Source: Mesorhizobium ventifaucium (GTDB lineage Bacteria > Pseudomonadota > Alphaproteobacteria > Rhizobiales > Rhizobiaceae). From it: a DNA stretch of 64,000 nucleotides. Made by a program: the position numbers and the translations under genes. The notes below the pieces were generated by a model that did not search any database, was not told the DNA's origin, and was given only the letters and a program-made list of their open reading frames with translations. Location of the stretch: positions 1 to 64,000 of the forward strand of contig NZ_CAKXZS010000078.1 in NCBI RefSeq assembly GCF_935822925.1, in the 5' to 3' direction. Shown here one piece after another: positions 50,609-58,973 of the stretch (the stretch's first letter is position 1; each line of letters starts with the position of its first letter).

Positions 50609-51015
50609 CCAATACTGAGACCGAAACGCGCGCCGTCGTTGTCGAACGGGAGGTCGCTTTTCCGCCGGAAAAGATCTGGCGCGCGCTTACGCAATCACAC
50701 CTGATCGAGGAGTGGCTGATGAAGAACGATTTCAAGCCAGACGAGGGGCACCGTTTCAATCTTAGCGCGGACTGGGGGGCGGTCGACTGTCGGGTCCAGG
50801 CAGTCGAGCCCAACAAGACGCTGTCTTACACGTGGGACACCAAGGATCTCAAAAGTGTCGTCACGTGGACGCTCACCCCTACGAGCACGGGGACCCATCT
50901 GCGCATGGAGCAGTTGGGCTTCCGGCCGGATCAGCAGCAGTACTACCAGGGAGCCAAATACGGGTGGCAGCGGTTCTTTGCGAACCTGGAGCAGGTCCTG
51001 GCGCGGATAGAATAG
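50605..51015 (+). CDS. SRPBCC/AHSA1 family protein
   Basis: 136 residues. REVAFPPEKIWRALTQSHLI, EEWLMKNDFKPDEGHRF and a C-terminal WQRFFANLEQVL identify an AHSA1 (Aha1-like START) domain. The ArsR+AHSA1 pair is widespread; the SRPBCC partner may bind a hydrophobic ligand. Translationally coupled to the ArsR gene. Confidence 0.88.
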   Translation: MTNTETETRAVVVEREVAFPPEKIWRALTQSHLIEEWLMKNDFKPDEGHRFNLSADWGAVDCRVQAVEPNKTLSYTWDTKDLKSVVTWTLTPTSTGTHLRMEQLGFRPDQQQYYQGAKYGWQRFFANLEQVLARIE

Positions 51016-51142
51016 CCGTGCCGGTGCCATAGGCAGCTGCGGGCGAAACGCAGTGCCCACAAGTCGCCCGTCAACGAAACAAGGTAGCAAAAAGGCTGCC
51101 GCCAAGCGGGTCGCGCGGCTCGTCTTCAGAGGAGGTCCCCAA

Positions 51143-51364
51143 ATGAACTGGAGTACATGGATACGGCAATTCCACCGCTGGCTGTCGATCATTTTTACCG
51201 CGGTCGTCGCTGCCATCTTCATCACCTTGGGCGTAGGTGTCGAGCCTGCCTACTGGGTATACCTCATGCCGCTGATCCCGCTCGGCTTGCTCATGCTCAG
51301 CGGTCTTTACTTGTTCGCGTTGCCCTATGCCATGAGGTGGCGCAGCGGACGACGCACGGCGTAG
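51143..51364 (+). CDS. Small membrane protein, hypothetical
   Basis: 73 residues from ATG 51143, with GGAGG seven bases upstream. Two hydrophobic helices: WLSIIFTAVVAAIFITLGVG and VYLMPLIPLGLLMLSGLYLF. The opening MNWSTWIRQFHRW resembles PepSY-linked small membrane proteins. Third gene of the ArsR-SRPBCC operon, suggesting a membrane-associated role. Function unknown. Confidence 0.7.
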   Translation: MNWSTWIRQFHRWLSIIFTAVVAAIFITLGVGVEPAYWVYLMPLIPLGLLMLSGLYLFALPYAMRWRSGRRTA

Positions 51365-51430
51365 AGGCGTGAACACGATGGACGACAAGACGCCCGCGAA
51401 CCCGCCCAGAGCCGAAATTCAAACTGTGTC

Positions 51431-51450
51431 GCTACCCGAGTGCGGGTAGC
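51431..51450 (+). terminator. Hairpin after the ArsR operon
   Basis: GCTACCCG and CGGGTAGC pair perfectly with an AGTG loop, 66 bases after the stop of the small membrane protein. No T tract, so terminator function is tentative. The rest of 51365-51617 holds no gene. Confidence 0.4.
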
Positions 51451-51617
51451 TGTCCTGGCCGGTTCGCTTGACAATGGGGTAAGGCTGCGCGACGCCAGAC
51501 GGGGTGCGGCAGCCATAATCTCTGGTAAGTATGGGTTGGCATGGCGACAGTGGCAACGACGCTGAATAGCATTTCGCGGCCGCGCTTCGGCGAGGGCGCC
51601 GCGTTCGGCACAAGGCT

Positions 51618-52646
51618 ATGACCAAACCGCGCTCGCGCCGCGGCGGCGGCCGTCCGACGATCGCCGACGTCGCGCGCAAGGCCGGCGTCGGCGCCATCAC
51701 CGTCTCCCGCGCCTTGCGCGAGCCGGAGCGTGTTTCGGAAGTTCTGCGCCGCCAGATCCAGGCGGCCGTCGATGAGCTCGGCTATCTGCCCGACCCAAAT
51801 GCGCGGGCGCTGGCTTCGGCGCGCGCCGAGGTCTTTGGCGTGCTGGTGCCGTCGCTCACCAACAGCGTCTTTGCCGAAGTTCTGCGCGGCATTTATGACA
51901 GCCTCTTCGACAGCTCCTACCGCATCCAGCTCGGCAACACCCACTACTCCGGCCTCGAGGAGGAACGGCTGCTGCAGGTGTTCGGCCCGCAGCGCCCGGC
52001 GGCGCTGATCGTGGCGGGCGTCGACCAGACGCCAACGTCGCGAAGACTGCTCGAGACGGCCGGCTGCCCGGTGGTGCAAGTCATGGAAACCGGGCCCGAT
52101 CCGGTCGACATGATGGTCGGCTTCTCGCATTTCGACGGCGGCAAGGTGGCCACGGAGCACATGATCGAAATGGGCTATCGCCGCATCGGCTTCATCGGCG
52201 CGCGCATGGACCCGCGCTCGCAGCGTCGCCTGGCCGGCTATCGAGCGGCGATGGAGGCGGCCGGTCTGTTCGACGCGCGACTGATCACCACCACGCCGGT
52301 GCCGTCCAGCGTGACGCTCGGGCGCGAATTGTTTCGCGACGCGCTGGCCAAGGTGCCGACGCTGGATGGAGTTTTCTGCAACAATGACGACATCGCGCTC
52401 GGCGCGTTGTTCGAATGCCACCGCGCCTCGATCGCCGTGCCGAAGACGATCGGCATCACAGGCTTCAACGATCTCGACATGATGGAAGTGGCTTTTCCAT
52501 CGGTCACCAGCATCCGGACGCCTCGCTACGAGATCGGCCGGCGGTCGGTCGCCATGGCGCTCGCGGCGATTGCAGGCAAGCGGCCGCAAGAGCCGGTCGT
52601 CGATCTCGGCTTCGAACTCAAGCGCCGCGAGAGCACGGCCCGCTGA
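51618..52646 (+). CDS. LacI family gluconate-type repressor (GntR-like)
   Basis: 342 residues. N-terminal HTH PTIADVARKAGVGAITVSRA, then effector domain strongly resembling E. coli GntR: VLVPSLTNSVFAEVLRGIYD, VGFSHFDGGKVATEHM, YRRIGFIGARMD, LDGVFCNNDDIALGALFECH. In E. coli this repressor senses gluconate and controls its uptake and kinase. Here a perfect 18-bp palindrome lies just downstream and the operon ends with gluconokinase, so a gluconate-responsive role is likely. A poly-Arg/Gly tail precedes the HTH. Confidence 0.9.
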   Translation: MTKPRSRRGGGRPTIADVARKAGVGAITVSRALREPERVSEVLRRQIQAAVDELGYLPDPNARALASARAEVFGVLVPSLTNSVFAEVLRGIYDSLFDSSYRIQLGNTHYSGLEEERLLQVFGPQRPAALIVAGVDQTPTSRRLLETAGCPVVQVMETGPDPVDMMVGFSHFDGGKVATEHMIEMGYRRIGFIGARMDPRSQRRLAGYRAAMEAAGLFDARLITTTPVPSSVTLGRELFRDALAKVPTLDGVFCNNDDIALGALFECHRASIAVPKTIGITGFNDLDMMEVAFPSVTSIRTPRYEIGRRSVAMALAAIAGKRPQEPVVDLGFELKRRESTAR

Positions 52647-52687
52647 CTTGCCTTCGACACGCAGTGAAATGACGCTTTACACAATGT

Positions 52688-52705
52688 GATGGTAGCGCTA
52701 CCATC
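52688..52705. promoter_or_regulatory. Perfect 18-bp palindrome, LacI/GntR-type operator
   Basis: GATGGTAGCGCTACCATC has the central CG expected for a LacI-family operator. It lies 42 bases after the repressor gene and 240 bases before the binding-protein start. Confidence 0.75.
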
Positions 52706-52742
52706 GCTCCTCTGGCAAAAAACTCACGGCAAAGGAGCTAGT

Positions 52743-52791
52743 TTGTTTATTATATATAATCGACAGCTAATGCTTGTTTATTATGTATAAT
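52743..52791 (+). repeat. Two AT-rich 18-bp direct repeats in the importer leader
   Basis: TTGTTTATTATATATAAT (52743-52760) and TTGTTTATTATGTATAAT (52774-52791) differ at one base and start 31 bases apart, about three helical turns. They form an AT-only island in GC-rich DNA, between the operator and the importer genes. The rest of the 52647-52944 leader holds no gene. Confidence 0.75.
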
Positions 52792-52944
52792 ATGATAGTT
52801 TTTACTGTGGTTGCCGAGCGGCAAGGGAGGAGATCGGGTCGGCATTCGGCCACCTGGTACAACGCGACGGGCAAGGCGGGAGGTGCCGGGCCGGACGCGC
52901 GAGACGCGTAAGACAATCAAAAACTGCAACTGGGAGGAATATCG

Positions 52945-54069
52945 ATGTTCAAGTCACTCGTTGGTGGCATCGTTGCCGCCACTGCATTTGTCATGCTGAG
53001 TTCGTCGGCGCTTGCCGAACCCGAAATCGTCAACGGCCCGTCGGCCGAGCCGGAATGCTTCGCGCCATGGGCCGCCGACACGCAGTTCTTCAAGTTCCCC
53101 AAGAAGGAAGGCCCGTACCGCGTCGCGCTCGCCAACGGCTATATCGCCAACACCTGGCGCATCCAGATGGTGCAGACGGCGAAGGCCTATGCGGCGCAGC
53201 CGGCTGTCGCGGCGAAACTGAAGGAATTCAAGGTCGTGTCGACCGGCGAAGACGTGCCGGCGCAGATTTCGGCTATCAACAACTTCATCGATTCCGGTTA
53301 TGACGCGATCGTCGTCAACGCGCAGAATCCAACGGCTTTCGGGCCGGTCATCAAACGCGCCAAGGAAGCGGGCGTCGTGCTGGTCGCCTTCGACAACATT
53401 CTCGACACCAAGGACGCCATCAACGTCAATGTCGACCAGAAAGGCCTTGGCGAGTTGTGGGCCAACTGGCTGATCAAGCATATTCCCAATGGCGGCAAGA
53501 TCCTCGAAGTGCGTGGCGTCGCCGGTACGTCGGTCGACACCGACCGCCACAACGGCATTCATGAGACCCTCGATGCTTCCGGCAAGAAGTGGGAGGTCAC
53601 CGAAGTCGTTGGCAAATGGGACGATGGCGTGGCGCAAAAGGCTACGGCCGACGCGATCGCCACCAACGGTCCCTTCGATGGCGTCACCGGGCAGGGCGGC
53701 GACACCGGCATCGTCCAGGCGATGATCGACGCCAAGCATCCGTTCGTGCCCTTCGGCGGCGAAACGGAAAATGGCTTCCGCAAATTCTGCGCCAAGTTTG
53801 CCGCAGAGGGGCTGAAGTGCTCGTCGGCCGGAACCGGTCCCGCCCAGGTGGCGGTCGCCATCAAGACGGCGATTGCCGCGCTCGAGGGCCAAGTCGTCCC
53901 GCAAGCGGTGAAGCTGCCGCTGGCAATCGTCGAGGATCCGAACTTTAAGGAAGGCGAGGACTATTTCCCCGACCAGTCCGATAATTTCTTCGTCGGCAAC
54001 TCTTTCCCGACCTGCGGCATCAATTTCACCGCGCAGGAAATCATGGGCCAGAGCAAGGAAAACCAATAG
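52945..54069 (+). CDS. Ribose-type ABC substrate-binding protein (sugar or gluconate importer)
   Basis: 374 residues. Signal peptide MFKSLVGGIVAATAFVMLSS ending ALA. Peripla_BP_4 fold: YRVALANGYIANTWRIQMVQ, GYDAIVVNAQNP, GKILEVRGVAGTSVD, DGVTGQGGDTGIVQAM. It is longer than most RbsB proteins because of an N-terminal Cys-containing insertion (PECFAPWAADTQFFKFPKKE). A very strong hairpin follows. First gene of the operon that ends in gluconokinase. Confidence 0.88.
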   Translation: MFKSLVGGIVAATAFVMLSSSALAEPEIVNGPSAEPECFAPWAADTQFFKFPKKEGPYRVALANGYIANTWRIQMVQTAKAYAAQPAVAAKLKEFKVVSTGEDVPAQISAINNFIDSGYDAIVVNAQNPTAFGPVIKRAKEAGVVLVAFDNILDTKDAINVNVDQKGLGELWANWLIKHIPNGGKILEVRGVAGTSVDTDRHNGIHETLDASGKKWEVTEVVGKWDDGVAQKATADAIATNGPFDGVTGQGGDTGIVQAMIDAKHPFVPFGGETENGFRKFCAKFAAEGLKCSSAGTGPAQVAVAIKTAIAALEGQVVPQAVKLPLAIVEDPNFKEGEDYFPDQSDNFFVGNSFPTCGINFTAQEIMGQSKENQ

Positions 54070-54076
54070 ACTGATT

Positions 54077-54110
54077 GACCGGCGCCGCGGGATATCCCGC
54101 GGCGCCGGTC
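54077..54110 (+). terminator. Strong intercistronic hairpin
   Basis: GACCGGCGCCGCGGG pairs perfectly with 54096-54110 around an ATAT loop (15-bp stem). No T run; likely raises binding-protein mRNA relative to downstream genes, as with the hairpin at 23021-23048. Confidence 0.6.
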
Positions 54111-54138
54111 CGAAGAACAAGCGCCTTGGGAGGGGCCG

Positions 54139-55719
54139 ATGGACGGCGCGATTCCGCTCTTCCGCATGGAGGGCATATCCAAGCGCTATGGCGGTGTGCG
54201 GGCGCTGGAAAAGGCCGAGCTTTCGGTTACACCAGGCAGCATTCACGCCATCCTCGGCGAGAACGGCGCCGGTAAATCGACGCTGATCAAGGTCATGGCC
54301 GGCGTCGTCGCGCCTGACGAAGGCCGCATGATGCTGGACGGAAGCGAGGTGACTTTCTCGTCGCCGGCAGCGGCCAACCAGGCCGGCATCGTCTGCATTT
54401 TCCAGGAACTGTCGCTCGTCCCCGAACTCAGCGTTTCCGACAACATCGTCATTTCCGATCCGCCCAAACGCTTCGGCATGATCGACCGTAAGGCGCAGCG
54501 ACGCATCGCGGAAGAAGCCCTGGCTCGCGCGGGCGCTGCCGATATCCACCCGCTGGCGCTGGTCAAAGACCTTCCTCTTTCAAGAAGGCAGATGGTCGAG
54601 ATCGCCAAGGCACTTGCCAGGAAGCCGCGCATCCTGATCCTCGACGAGGCGACCTCGGCGCTGACCGCGGCCGACGTCGCCAAGATTTTCGGCGTCTTGA
54701 AGCGGCTGCGCTCGGAAGGGTTGGCGCTGCTCTACATCTCGCATCGGATGAACGAGATCGCCGAGCTTGCCGACCAGTGCACGGTGTTCCGCAACGGCCG
54801 CAATGTCGCCAGTTATGCTGCTGGATCGAAGAGCGACAATGAAGTCGTCGAGCTGATGATCGGCCGCGAATACAGCCATATTTTCCCGCCGAAGCCGGTG
54901 CGCGCGCCGGCCACCGCCGCTCCCGTGCTGGAGGCGCGCAAGCTTTCCTGGACCGACCGGCTGGACAATATCTCGCTTACGGTCGGGGCAGGCGAGGTCG
55001 TCGGCCTCGGCGGTCTTGACGGCCAGGGCCAGCGCGAATTGCTGCTCGCCTTCTTCGGCGTGCTGCGCGGCCTCAGCGGCCAGATATTGATCGACGGCAA
55101 ACCGGTGGCGATCGCCAGCCCGGCCAAGGCGCGCCGTGACCGGATCGGCATGGCGCTGATCCCGGAAGACCGCAAGACGGAAGGCCTGATGCTGCCGATG
55201 ACGGTGCGCGAAAACCTCTCCTTCGCAACACTCGACCGGCTGTCCAGGGCCGGCATCATCGACCGTGCCGCCGAGCAGCGGCTGATCGACGACATGGTAG
55301 CTCTGCTGGCGATCAAGACGGCCGGCCTCGACATTCCGGTCGGCGCACTGTCCGGCGGCAATCAGCAGAAGGTCGTCATCGCCAAATGGCTGATGCGGCA
55401 GCCGCGCATCATCCTGCTCAACGACCCCACGCGGGGTATCGATGTCGGCACCAAACAGGAACTGTATCAGCTAATGCGCAAGCTTGCCGACCAAGGCGCG
55501 GCGATACTGTTTTACTCCACCGACTATGACGAGCTGATCGGCTGCTGCGATCGGGTGCTGGTGCTCTATGACGGAGCGGTCAAGCGCGAGCTGGTCGGCG
55601 CCGAGATCACCGAGCGGGCGCTGATCGCCAGCGCGCTCAACATCCATGGCGAAGAGATGCCTGCCAGAGGCATGGCGAAGGGCATGGCGAAGACGCCAGC
55701 CCGAGGAGCGGACGCGTGA
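54139..55719 (+). CDS. Ribose-type ABC ATPase, double-domain (RbsA-like)
   Basis: 526 residues with two ATPase domains. The first has Walker A GENGAGKST, LPLSRRQMVEIAKAL as its signature region and Walker B ILILDEATSAL. The second has a degenerate Walker A (GLDGQGQRE), signature LSGGNQQKVVIAKW and IILLNDPTRGIDV. This active/degenerate combination is normal for RbsA. A repetitive tail (ARGMAKGMAKTPARGADA) closes the protein. It overlaps the permease start. Confidence 0.9.
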   Translation: MDGAIPLFRMEGISKRYGGVRALEKAELSVTPGSIHAILGENGAGKSTLIKVMAGVVAPDEGRMMLDGSEVTFSSPAAANQAGIVCIFQELSLVPELSVSDNIVISDPPKRFGMIDRKAQRRIAEEALARAGAADIHPLALVKDLPLSRRQMVEIAKALARKPRILILDEATSALTAADVAKIFGVLKRLRSEGLALLYISHRMNEIAELADQCTVFRNGRNVASYAAGSKSDNEVVELMIGREYSHIFPPKPVRAPATAAPVLEARKLSWTDRLDNISLTVGAGEVVGLGGLDGQGQRELLLAFFGVLRGLSGQILIDGKPVAIASPAKARRDRIGMALIPEDRKTEGLMLPMTVRENLSFATLDRLSRAGIIDRAAEQRLIDDMVALLAIKTAGLDIPVGALSGGNQQKVVIAKWLMRQPRIILLNDPTRGIDVGTKQELYQLMRKLADQGAAILFYSTDYDELIGCCDRVLVLYDGAVKRELVGAEITERALIASALNIHGEEMPARGMAKGMAKTPARGADA

Positions 55720-56696
55720 AGGATTGGCGCTACTGGCTTGCCGAACAACGCGGAACGCTGCTGGCGTTCGGCATCTTCATCGTGATGTTCACGATTTATA
55801 CCTCGAACCATCCGGCCGGCTTTACCGCCAATGTCGTGCAGACGGCTTCCAACAAGGGCGTGCTGCTTGCCTTCGTCGCCATGGCGCAGACGCTGGTGGT
55901 GATCACCGCCGGCATCGACCTTTCCGTCGGCATGATCTTTCTGCTGACCAATTGCCTGGCCTCATGGCTGGTCATCGGCACCGGCATCGAAACCGCGTTC
56001 GGCGTCGTCGCGGTGCTCGGCACCGGGCTGCTGTGCGGGGCGATCAACGGCGCCATCGTCATCTACGGAAGGCTGCAGCCGATTGTCACCACCATCGCCA
56101 CCGGCGCGGTCTATTTCGGCATCGCGCTGCTGCTTCGGCCGTTCCCGGGCGGCTCGGTCAACGAGGATCTGGCCGACGCCCTGACCGGGCGGCTGTTCGG
56201 CGTGGTGCCGGCGAGCCTGGTGGCGCTGCTAGCCGTCGTGCTCGTGGTCTGGATGCCGTTCAGCCGGTCGGTGCTCGGCCGCGCCGCTTACGCAGCCGGA
56301 TCGTCGGAAATGGCGGCCTACATGTCCGGCGTGCCGATCCGCCGCGGCAAGTTCGCCGCCTATGCGCTGGCCGGCCTGTTGGCCGCGATCGGCGGGCTGT
56401 TCCTGACCTTCTTCACCTATACGGGCGAGGCGGCCTATGCCAGCGGCAATGCCTATACGCTGTTCTCGATCGCCGCCGTGGTGCTTGGCGGCGTCTCATT
56501 GTTCGGCGGCAAGGGCAGCGCTATCGGCGCGATCTTCGGCGCGCTCGCATTCCGCACCATCGGCGACCTGCTCTTCGTCTTCGATTTCGATCCGCTCTGG
56601 CAGCCGCTGTTCCAGGGCGTCATCCTGCTGATCGCCGTCAGCCTCGGCGCCTTCGCCCTGTTCAGGGTCCGCAACCGGCTGGAGTGGTTCCTGTGA
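55716..56696 (+). CDS. Ribose-type ABC permease 1
   Basis: 326 residues. Multiple predicted helices; LVVITAGIDLSVGMIFLLTN and AAVVLGGVSLFGGKGSAIGA are the RbsC signatures. It ends with GTGA overlapping the second permease, so the two permeases probably form a heterodimer, unlike typical homodimeric RbsC. Confidence 0.9.
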   Translation: MKDWRYWLAEQRGTLLAFGIFIVMFTIYTSNHPAGFTANVVQTASNKGVLLAFVAMAQTLVVITAGIDLSVGMIFLLTNCLASWLVIGTGIETAFGVVAVLGTGLLCGAINGAIVIYGRLQPIVTTIATGAVYFGIALLLRPFPGGSVNEDLADALTGRLFGVVPASLVALLAVVLVVWMPFSRSVLGRAAYAAGSSEMAAYMSGVPIRRGKFAAYALAGLLAAIGGLFLTFFTYTGEAAYASGNAYTLFSIAAVVLGGVSLFGGKGSAIGAIFGALAFRTIGDLLFVFDFDPLWQPLFQGVILLIAVSLGAFALFRVRNRLEWFL

Positions 56697-57679
56697 GCGA
56701 AACGACCATCGGCGGCATCGCCGGCCGCATGCCGAAATTCGTCCGCCGCGCCGACCCGGCGGTGCTGACCGCCTTTGCCTGCATCGTGCTGCTGCTGTTT
56801 GTCGGCAGTCTCTATTCGCGCAGCTTCCTGTCGCCGGAATATCTGCTGCAGCAGCTTAAGGTGGCCTCGTTTCTCGGCGTCATCGCCACCGGCATGATGC
56901 TGGTCATCCTGCTCGGCCAGATCGACCTGTCGGTGCCGTGGTCGGTGGCGGCAGGCGCGATGATGGCCTGTGCGGCCGCCGCTTATGGCCCGGTCGGCGT
57001 GGCGCTGGCGATCCCGTTCGGCATCTTCTGCGGTGTCGCGATCGGCGTCGTAAACGGCATCGGCGTCGCTTATCTGCGCATTCCCTCGATGATCATCACG
57101 CTCGCCACCAATGCCGTCGCGCAAGGGCTGATGGTGGTCTATACCGGCGGGTTCTCGCCACAGGATTCGGCGACCCGGGCGATGCGCTATCTGGCGACCG
57201 GCTTCGCCATTCCGGGCGTGCCCAACGCGGTCGTCATCTGGGCGCTGATCGGTGCCGCGATGGTTTTCGTGCTGACCCGCACCGGCTTCGGCCGTACGGT
57301 CTACGGCATCGGCAACCGCGAGCGCGCCGCCTACCTCTCCGGCATCGACACGCGGCGCGTGGTGCTCATCGCCTTCGCGGTCTCCGGCGGGCTCTCCGCC
57401 TTCGGCGGCGTGCTTCTGGCCGGCTATGCCTCCAAGGCGGCGCAGTCGATGGGCGACGCCTATCTCCTGCCGTCGATCGCAGCGGTCGTGCTTGGCGGCA
57501 CCTCGATCCTCGGCGGCCGCGGCTCCTATCTCGGCACGGTCGCTGGCGTCATCCTGATCACGCTTTTGCAATCCATTCTTTCGGTCATGCAGATGCCTGA
57601 GGCGGGGCGGCAGATCATCTACGGCGTCGTCATCGTCGCCATGCTCCTGCTTTACGGCCGCGCGCCGGCCAGCCGCTGA
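56693..57679 (+). CDS. Ribose-type ABC permease 2
   Basis: 328 residues from GTG 56693, overlapping the first permease stop. LVILLGQIDLSVPWSVAAGA and AAVVLGGTSILGGRGSYLGT match RbsC. The long frame further upstream in this register is a shadow of the ATPase and first permease. Nine bases separate it from gluconokinase. Confidence 0.9.
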   Translation: MSETTIGGIAGRMPKFVRRADPAVLTAFACIVLLLFVGSLYSRSFLSPEYLLQQLKVASFLGVIATGMMLVILLGQIDLSVPWSVAAGAMMACAAAAYGPVGVALAIPFGIFCGVAIGVVNGIGVAYLRIPSMIITLATNAVAQGLMVVYTGGFSPQDSATRAMRYLATGFAIPGVPNAVVIWALIGAAMVFVLTRTGFGRTVYGIGNRERAAYLSGIDTRRVVLIAFAVSGGLSAFGGVLLAGYASKAAQSMGDAYLLPSIAAVVLGGTSILGGRGSYLGTVAGVILITLLQSILSVMQMPEAGRQIIYGVVIVAMLLLYGRAPASR

Positions 57680-57687
57680 CCCGAATC

Positions 57688-58236
57688 GTGGACGAAAAGG
57701 CAGCACAAACGCAGAGGCATCGCGTTCGGCCCGCACTGGCCGTCGTGGTGATGGGCGTCGCCGGTTGTGGCAAGTCGGCCGTCGGCGAAGCGCTGGCCGC
57801 TACGTTAGGCGCCATGTTCGTCGAGGGCGACAGGCTGCACCCGCCGGAAAACGTCGCGCGCATGGCAAGAGGCGAGCCGCTGACCGACGCATTGCGGGAA
57901 GGCTGGCTCGACGCGATGGGCCGGCGCATTGCGGGATCGGTCGGCGACGGGCAGGGCGTGGTGGCTGCCTGTTCGGCGCTGACGCGCAGCTACCGCGAGC
58001 GTCTGCGCGGCTTTTGCCAGGACATCGTTTTCCTCTATCTGGAAATCGATCCCGCGACCGCAAAGCAGCGCGTCGGCTCCCGCCGGGGCCATTTCATGCC
58101 GGCAAGCTTGGTTGACAGCCAGTTCGCCACGCTCGAAGCGCCAGCAGCGGACGAGAACGCATTGACGCTCGATGCGAAGCGCCCAATCGCCGACATTGTC
58201 GGCGATGTCGTGAGCCTGTTCGAGGCGAATTCATGA
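57688..58236 (+). CDS. gntK: Gluconokinase
   Basis: 182 residues from GTG 57688. P-loop VVVMGVAGCGKSAVGEALA, then FVEGDRLHPPENVARMARGE (sugar-binding region) and CSALTRSYRERLRG, all characteristic of GntK/IdnK. ATP-dependent phosphorylation of D-gluconate to 6-phosphogluconate for the Entner-Doudoroff or pentose phosphate route. An N-terminal extension of about 15 residues precedes the fold. Its place after a ribose-type importer and GntR-like repressor makes the importer a likely gluconate system. Confidence 0.9.
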   Translation: MDEKAAQTQRHRVRPALAVVVMGVAGCGKSAVGEALAATLGAMFVEGDRLHPPENVARMARGEPLTDALREGWLDAMGRRIAGSVGDGQGVVAACSALTRSYRERLRGFCQDIVFLYLEIDPATAKQRVGSRRGHFMPASLVDSQFATLEAPAADENALTLDAKRPIADIVGDVVSLFEANS

Positions 58237-58271
58237 GGGGTACGCCGGCGCGGATCTGCTTCAGTGCCTGA

Positions 58272-58721
58272 TCAGATCTGCGATGTCAGCTCGACAGGAA
58301 AATCGTCATTGTCGGCATCGCGCATGGCGGCGAGGCTGCGATTGTCCAGCACCTCGGCGATCGCCTGGCGCACCTCCAGCATCATGTTCCGGACTTGGCA
58401 TGTCGCCTCGTCGCAATCCTCGCAGCGCTGATATTGGGTGCGGCTGGCGCAAGGGATCGGCGCCAACGGCCCATCGAGTACACGCACGACATGGCCGATC
58501 TTGATCTCGGAGGCCGGCCGGGCGAGACGGTAGCCGCCTTCCTTGCCCTTGCGGCTCTGGACGAAGCCGGCATTGCGCAATTCGCCCAGAATGGCATCCA
58601 GGAATTTCTTCGGGATGTTGTTGGCGACGGCAATGTCGTTGACGAATGCGAGCTGACCGACCGGCAAGCCTGACAGATGCACAAGGGCCTTGAGGCCGTA
58701 TTTGCCTTTTTTGGTAAGCAT
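58272..58721 (-). CDS. Rrf2 family Fe-S transcriptional regulator
   Basis: 149 residues. N-terminal winged helix (MLTKKGKYGLKALVHLSGLP, IPKKFLDAILGELRNAG, SRKGKEGGYRLARP). The probable Fe-S ligand segment is CASRTQYQRCEDCDEATC. The C-terminal helix includes VRQAIAEVLDNRSLA. Rrf2 proteins of this kind often control sulfur or cysteine metabolism. It lies downstream of a sulfate-binding protein on the same strand, fitting sulfate control. Confidence 0.88.
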   Translation of the reverse strand: MLTKKGKYGLKALVHLSGLPVGQLAFVNDIAVANNIPKKFLDAILGELRNAGFVQSRKGKEGGYRLARPASEIKIGHVVRVLDGPLAPIPCASRTQYQRCEDCDEATCQVRNMMLEVRQAIAEVLDNRSLAAMRDADNDDFPVELTSQI

Positions 58722-58779
58722 GCCCGATTCAGTTCATGAAACCCCAACCGCCCGCATTTGGCGGTTGTTTGTGTGTAAA

Positions 58780-58871
58780 TCATGACGTTTTGGTCACGCG
58801 ATGCAGTTTCGCGAAACAAGCCGTCCGAGGCACAGTAGGCACAAACACGTTGATTCTTCGTGACGTTTTGG
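58780..58871. promoter_or_regulatory. Direct repeats flanking a 12-bp palindrome between Rrf2 and sbp
   Basis: TCATGACGTTTTGG (58780-58793) and TCGTGACGTTTTGG (58858-58871), 78 bp apart, flank the perfect palindrome GTTTCGCGAAAC (58806-58817). Located just upstream of the Rrf2 gene, these are candidate regulator binding sites. No other gene is seen in 58722-58973. Confidence 0.5.
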
Positions 58872-58973
58872 ATGGTGCGCCCGGAAAGTGCAGGAAATCA
58901 CCTTGCGGAGCGCGAAAACGACGAAAGCGGGTAAGCCGGCTTTCTTACTTATCAAGTTGGAAGATTGCTCGCG

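Noticed and set aside
56453..57736. Minus-strand 427-codon open frame
   Set aside because: Antisense of the permease genes, rich in His/Asp/Arg; no ribosome site or domain.
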